Assembly: GCA_029207755.1 (NCBI GenBank)
Contig: JARCOQ010000005.1
Location: 42,371,621-42,435,620, forward strand
Source of the DNA: Chamaea fasciata
Lineage: Eukaryota; Chordata; Aves; Passeriformes; Sylviidae
DNA: 64,000 bases
Reading direction: 5' to 3'
This document shows positions 42,901 to 64,000 of the stretch, in pieces. The position numbers were made by a program, and so were the translations under genes. The notes under the pieces were generated by a model. It worked only from the letters and a program-made list of their open reading frames with translations. It was not told the origin of the DNA and did no database searches. Each line of letters begins with the position of its first letter. Within the stretch, counting starts at the first letter, position 1.

Positions 42901-43607
42901 TTCCACCTTTGGTAATTTGAAGGTTTTCTGTGTGGACTGCAAATAATGTTCTAAACAGTTCAGAACCTTCAGTGATTAATAAAATTTGTCTCTAGAGTAA
43001 ATAAATCTCCAGTATTGCCTGATTGTGTTTTAATAAATTGGCATAACACGTTATTATTAATGCATTTCAATCCATGAAAGTGCTATTACTCAGTAGAAGA
43101 AAAAACTTTATATGTATGTTTAAGTTTCTAAAGTTTGATATCAGATGTGTCTAGTGGACAAAAGCATATTTGTTCCTTGCAATGGTCTTCTAGTGTAAGG
43201 TGGCAGATAGCTAATTATGGAGTGCTAAATAGCTGAGGATACTCTTAAAACATCATTATGCATTTTTTGTTTGTGACAGAAGTTCTTTGTGCAGATACTG
43301 CATCTTGCAGTATGTGATGTGCTGAACTGTCTGTAGTGTCATGGATTTAATAGCGATCATTGAGAAATATTTTGTTTTCCTACCTTCTAAAAGTACTTTG
43401 GCTCTGTTGGTGGTTGTTACTTGGTTTTTCGTAAGTGCATTTTTTCAGTTTTGTGGAACTGCTTTTTACTCTTGTCTGTTAATTCTTGAAGACTGGATGA
43501 ACTATTAGAGGGATCACAAGAAGCTGGAAGAGGAAAACTGTGTGCCCTATGAGCCAAATGGGCTCGAGAGTTTTGGTTCTTTTCCCTCCTTACCACTTAA
43601 TATCTCT

Positions 43608-43940
43608 GTATGTGGGGATACACAAGACAGAGAGTAAGACAGACTTAATTAGCATAGCTAGTCTGATGACTGGGATGCCATGGCAAGGACAAACAGAATT
43701 TTGAGATTATGAGAAGATGGGATTAAACCTGCTTAAGGGAAGAGATTCAATCAACCCCCTACGATAAAGATGTTGTAAAATGCATAAGTTTCTTGTATGA
43801 TCTTTTAACCTAATTATTGTAGTTAGAATTATTAACCTCACTGAAAGGGTATATAAGCTCTTGGAAAACCTGAGTAAAATCGAATTCTGATCATCGAAAT
43901 CAGTCTTCCCATCTCTCCATCAATCGCCGATATCTGTACA
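43608..43940 (+). mobile_element. Candidate solo retroviral LTR in TMTC3 intron 1
   Basis: The segment from TGTATGTGGGGATAC to ATATCTGTACA has TG...CA ends and a TATA box (GGGTATATAAGCTC, about 43847-43860) followed by an R/U5-like GAATTCTGATC and a T/C-rich stretch, a layout seen in bird class II LTRs. No target-site duplication was found and edges are uncertain. Confidence 0.42.
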
Positions 43941-46534
43941 AATGTGAAAATGGTGCAGTGCAAGATGCAGATTTCTGTGCCAAACAGCCTAAGAAATTTA
44001 GTCCAGTGATAGTCTGTTTTGCACAGCCTGGGTATTCTTTTTTTTTACAGTTGGCTCTTGTGATTATTGTGCAGTTTTCTGACTCTCAAGGCTTACCTTT
44101 ATTGTTTTCAGCTGTATATTCTTCATGACATGGTCAGATATTGTTGTAAATTAGAGCATGCAACATAAGTCTTTGTAACAAAGTATGTAAAGTACATGTC
44201 TGTCCTGCTTTCATCCAGTCAAGCGGTAGCTCTGTGGCTGTGCACTACACCACGGGCTGGCAGTCATACAGCCCAAGGGGTGCTTAAGGTATCTGAGGGG
44301 TAGTCTTAGAAACTGTGAAAATAGCAAGTAGGTGAGATGAAAAAATAACTTGAGGGATGGTCAGTCTGTCTGTTTGCAGGTTTAGGGCTGGGTAGTGATG
44401 TGGTTCTCCCTCGCAGCAAGTGTATTTCAACAAAGGAGTTGTTAGGCAGCGTTTTGCAGGTGTTTGTCAGATACATCCATCGCTGGGAGTGAAGAACTGG
44501 CACTTGCAAGACCGTACTTGGGTCGACATGTCAGTTGGGTAAGAAGCAGAATATATTCACTCACATGAGCAGCCCAGTCATACCAAGGCTTCAGCAGCCT
44601 CTTGCACATCTGTGATTTGCAAGGTTCTCAGTACTATATACTCCTTACATGGCGTCTTACTTTCCAACATCAAACTGATTACAGATGAGCTGGCGTAAAA
44701 GTAGTTTTGGTTGCCAAGAAGCAGTTGCTGTTTTCCAGTGAGTTTAATGGCAGGCCTACTTTTGCCCAGCTTACCAAATACAGATGATCTTTTATAAGCC
44801 TCTGCTCTAGTTTTGCATTTTCAACGTGTTGATGATCATTGCAGGTTTGGAGCTTGGAGTGTGATGGTGGACCTAGCTACAGTAGCAGATAGGAGTAGTA
44901 GTTCTGATGGTAAGACTTCCTCAAAATCTGCATTCTTATGCTAACATAAAGAACTGCAAATTTATTTATTTATTTATTTATTTTAATGCTTTAAGTCAGG
45001 AAGAGCATTAAAAGTACCCTGTAATCAGACCAGGTGGAAAAAAGTGATTTTCCTCACTGTGTATCTTTACTGTACATTTCAGGAAAATAAGACCTTAAAA
45101 TGCCAGTGCAAGTCAGAAGTAATAAAGTACCTGTGCTGCAGTTTTGTGCAATCTGCAGGTTGTACATGGCCTTACATTTCCCGTTTTTCTCTTTGTACTT
45201 AGCCTGGAAGCAGAGTGCTTGATTATGGGGGCTTTACCAGTTTTCCATTATACCTTTCTGTTTTCAAGACTCAGTTCTTTAGCACACAACAAAAATTTGA
45301 GAAGGGTATAGTGTGATGCTTTAGAGGCTGCCAAGTTTGGTACAGTTCAAGCAGTATGTTGTGTGACTTGCTACTAAAACCAGGACAGTGCATTTTGTTG
45401 CATGTATTCGTCGCTTATAGTAAATGTAGTAAAACTGTTCAGGGTTGCCTGGATGATCCGTGATTCAAATCCTTGCCTTGAGAAACCAAAGTATAGCCAT
45501 GTATTTGCATGTAGTTGTAATTGTATCTGTGATTGAAATGTGTATGTAAAGGAGAAGGTGAATTGCAATAAAAAATTCAGTGTAAAATGTGAATATTTTC
45601 TGGAGTTCTTTGATGGTGGGCTCACCCTAAAACATGAACTTTGGATGTATCTAATATCTGAATTTATTTATGCTTAAGAGTTCCCTTTCATTCAAATTAA
45701 AACAATATTTTCCCTACAGCTGGCATGTAGGGAAAGTGGAGCCGTGCCAGGGAGCAGCATGGTCAATAGTAGTGTAGAGTGTGGAGTTCTGAGTGGAAGG
45801 AATACTAGAAATTCAGAGCAAAATGGAAGGCTTGTGAAAGCATCAGAATCACCTAGGGTTGAGGGATAAGTAAAGTAGATGTTTTGGCATAGTTTTTCTC
45901 GTCTGGAAAAGTGAAAACCTACTAAAAGTTGAAAGAGCTAATAATTAAGGCTGGTTATGCTTTTCATTTTGATAAAACACAATACTTACGAATCAATTTT
46001 GATTTTTTGCTAGTTGGGTAACAGTAGCTGTGTCTGAATAAGTGTTGGTAAAGAATTGGAAGTCACCAAAACCCTACTGACCTAACAATACCTTTTCTTA
46101 AATTCTTCTTGAATTTAAATAAGTCTTACAGTTGGTTCTGTGTGGTAATATTACTTAAATTACTTACTGTGTGGTAATATTATTTAAAATAATAAAAGTT
46201 TGTGTGTTGGAAAATCCTGATGTGTTTATTGTAGGTCCTTTTCAGATGTCGCTGCTTTTCAGTAGAATTAGTGAACTTTAAGAAGTAGGAAGTGCACTGT
46301 TCAGAAGCTGTTGCAAAAAAGGAATTTCAGATTCTGGTAGCGTTGAAGCATATGTTTCATATCCACCTTCTTTGAAGGGGGAGCTAAAAAAGTGATGAGT
46401 TCAAGTTCAAAAGTGGGCTGTCATTCAATGTACTCCTGTAGCACGCTTTGTTTTCTTTTTTAAATAAGACTTCTCTAGCTGCCAACAAGACCATAGTTAG
46501 GTTCAGTTATATACTCAGCGTTTTAAAGCACTTG

Positions 46535-46618
46535 GGTCGAGCCCATGGCAGGGGAATTGGAACTAGATTATCTTTAACCTTTAACCCTTCCAACCCAAAC
46601 TGTTGTGTGACTATGAAA
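46535..46618 (+). mobile_element. CR1 LINE 3'-end fragment
   Basis: Plus-strand CR1 tail: CCCATGGCAGGGGAATTGGA, then CCTTCCAACCCAAACTGT and a decayed ATTCTRTG end. It mirrors the tail of the minus-strand copy at 18245. Confidence 0.8.
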
Positions 46619-46979
46619 AAGATGTAGAAACATCCTTCAACATTGTGGTGGGTTTTTTACTTATTTTTGTTAATTACAAAGGTGGTGGCAGCTTTAAAAA
46701 AAAAGTCTTTCTTGGTTGAAGTAACATCAATAGCCAGTGCTCCAAATACTACAAAAGTCAAAAAAGCCCTTAACTGCCAATATGTGAGGAACACCAAATG
46801 GTTTGATTTCTTTGAAATTATCTGTGTCCTGGTTTTGAGTGTACCTGCCCCTGCATCTTGTTGCATGTGTATTCCTTCCTGTACCCACTGCTGCTTTGCC
46901 ACTAGTTGTGATTATGAGTGATTGTCATGCTCTCAGGTCCACGCTGCAAACAACAAACACGATCACCTGTCTAGATCTC

Positions 46980-47122
46980 TGTGGCCTGTTTTTAAAGTTC
47001 AGGAAGCATTTGGACAACACTGTCAGGCACATGGTGTGATTCTTGGGGCTGTCCTGTGCAGGGCCAGAAGTTGGACTCAGTGATCCTTGTGAGTCCCTTC
47101 CAGCTCAGCACGTTTTATAATA
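46980..47122 (+). mobile_element. CR1 LINE 3'-end fragment
   Basis: Plus-strand CR1 tail of another subfamily, recognised by GGACTCAGTGATCCTTGTGA and GTCCCTTCCAGCTCAGCACG near its end. Confidence 0.82.
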
Positions 47123-47646
47123 AATCTAAACACAATTTTTAAAAAGCCCAGCAGACTTAAAAAAAAAAAAAAACAAACAAGCAGGATTTCAGGGTTTGAG
47201 ATAATAAAGCAGACCATAGCTTTCAAAGAGCTCGTCAGTTTTGATTTGTGAACTGTGATAAAGATAAGGCTGCAGTCATTATGCATTCATGGATCTGCAT
47301 TATCTGGCTAATATTAGCTGCTCTGTGTCCTTACAGATGCTCTGCCTCTACAGTTTGGGAGAAAATATTCTTGTTTAGTCATGTCCATTTTCTCAAAATT
47401 AAGTCAGTATTCAACTGTCTGAAGCTTTTTAGTATCTTTGGTCCCGACAGTTGGCAGTGGTCTATGCAGTGTCACCTAGTGGTCGAAAGAAATGCCTTTG
47501 ACCTGTAGTTACCTTCCTATTCTTCCAAGGCAGAACAGTATTTTCGAAAAGCCAATACACAATAATTTCACCTTTTGATCAGTTCACCCATATAATATTT
47601 TGTAAATAATCATAAAACTGCTGATTAATAATTTCTAGAACTTAGA

Positions 47647-47658
47647 TTATATATATAT

Positions 47659-47690
<32 letters not shown>
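47647..47690. repeat. (TA)n microsatellite
   Basis: About 20 TA units broken by two AAA interruptions, then an AAAT run. Confidence 0.95.
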
Positions 47691-47691
<1 letters not shown>

Positions 47692-47754
47692 AATAAATAA
47701 TATAACATAAAGTTCATTTTGGTTGTTTTGCATGCTTTTTTTTTTTTTGGACAG

Positions 47755-47866
47755 TAGTTTCATGAACAGTCAGTGACATCAGAGTAATTGGCAGAGTTGA
47801 GGAAAAAAATGACCTTTTTGTGAACTTGTACAAACGATGCAAATGAGCCTAGTGTGACCTTCAATG
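47755..47866 (+). other. Candidate TMTC3 5' UTR exon
   Basis: A long T tract and GGACAG precede a 112-base segment that ends in ATG|GTAAGT, a consensus donor. There is no conserved coding frame. It could be an alternative untranslated exon of TMTC3 or a chance pair of splice sites. Confidence 0.3.
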
Positions 47867-48462
47867 GTAAGTTTAACTTTTTATTATTATTCATTGCCTA
47901 TACCTGTCCTTGAACTCCTGTATTTATGAAGTTCTACAAGTTTCCTGTTTGTTCATCAGTATGTTTGAAGTTTGTTTTAGTTTTAATTCCTTTTGAAATA
48001 GTTTGAGAAACACCTTTAAACCTAAACCCCATAAATAATTGGCACAGTATCTGCCTCTTTGCTAACTTAGAATTTTGTGTGTGTTAAAATACTCAGGACT
48101 CCAGAGAACTTGTTTTTGTAGTTTACCAGTTTGCAGCACTCACTTGAACTGCGTAGCTGTCTGCCGAAAACTACATCACAATTCCTTTTCAATGCTTTTT
48201 ATTCTTTCCCCCCAAGTAAAACATGAAAAGTAGCAGTGTATCCGCTTTGTGTAAGGCTTTTTAAGTGTAAGATACTTAAATGAGAGTATTTACTTTAAAC
48301 ACTAAACCACATTATTATATGTGTGATTAAAGGAAACTTTTCTATCTTACTGATTTTTAGGTTGGAATGTCATTAATTTCTAAAGTATTTGATGTCCTAA
48401 TTTGACTTTGTTTCTCAAGTTTAGTAAGAAAAACTACTCAAGTTTCTTTATGTATATTTCAG

Positions 48463-64000
<15,538 letters not shown>

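Larger units (their letters stand above)
39936..48462 (+). other. TMTC3 intron 1 region
   Basis: About 8.5 kb from the CpG island to the ATG exon. It holds a (TTTA)n run (44960-44984), a possible solo LTR (about 43608-43940), two CR1 3'-end fragments (46535-46618, 46980-47122), a TA-rich repeat (47647-47690) and a candidate extra 5' UTR exon (47755-47866). The rest is AT-rich with nothing recognised; ORFs of 60-100 codons look like chance. Confidence 0.6.

Noticed and set aside
46643..46921. 92-codon hydrophobic ORF in TMTC3 intron 1
   Set aside because: Open on both strands, next to CR1 fragments, with no similarity recognised; likely chance.

Overview
This is vertebrate nuclear DNA, almost certainly from a bird. 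It holds spliced multi-exon genes with GT-AG introns, CR1 LINE fragments (the typical avian retrotransposon), endogenous retroviral DNA, and compact introns that fit about 36 kb of CEP290. The gene order CEP290 (minus) then TMTC3 (plus), head to head, is the conserved amniote arrangement. The exact species cannot be read from the window.

Region by region. 1-3150: the 5' part of an endogenous retrovirus on the minus strand (LTR, tRNA-Lys-type primer-binding site, decayed gag, protease and the start of reverse transcriptase). It sits in CEP290 intron 40 in the same direction as the gene. 3468-36867: CEP290 coding exons 40 back to 2 (numbered by the human gene), 39 coding exons totalling 5574 nt or 1858 codons, all in frame. 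The C-terminal exons 41-54 lie beyond the left edge. Introns carry two CR1 copies, a long polypyrimidine microsatellite and an LTR-like segment. 39240-40270: a CpG island that works as the shared promoter, with the CEP290 non-coding exon 1 on one side and the TMTC3 first exon on the other. 48463-64000: TMTC3 coding exons 1-10, the last cut by the right edge, giving the N-terminal membrane half of the protein and the start of its TPR repeats.

How the genes relate. CEP290 is a coiled-coil gatekeeper of the ciliary transition zone. TMTC3 is an ER membrane O-mannosyltransferase acting on cadherins. They share a promoter rather than a pathway. No operon, CRISPR, phage or prokaryotic feature is present.

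No wholly new biological system was found. The best leads are a GC-AG intron forced by reading frame in CEP290 intron 27, a near-consensus X-box (RFX site) in CEP290 exon 1, a hydrophobic pre-gag ORF in the retrovirus, and long G-rich tracts on the CEP290 sense strand.
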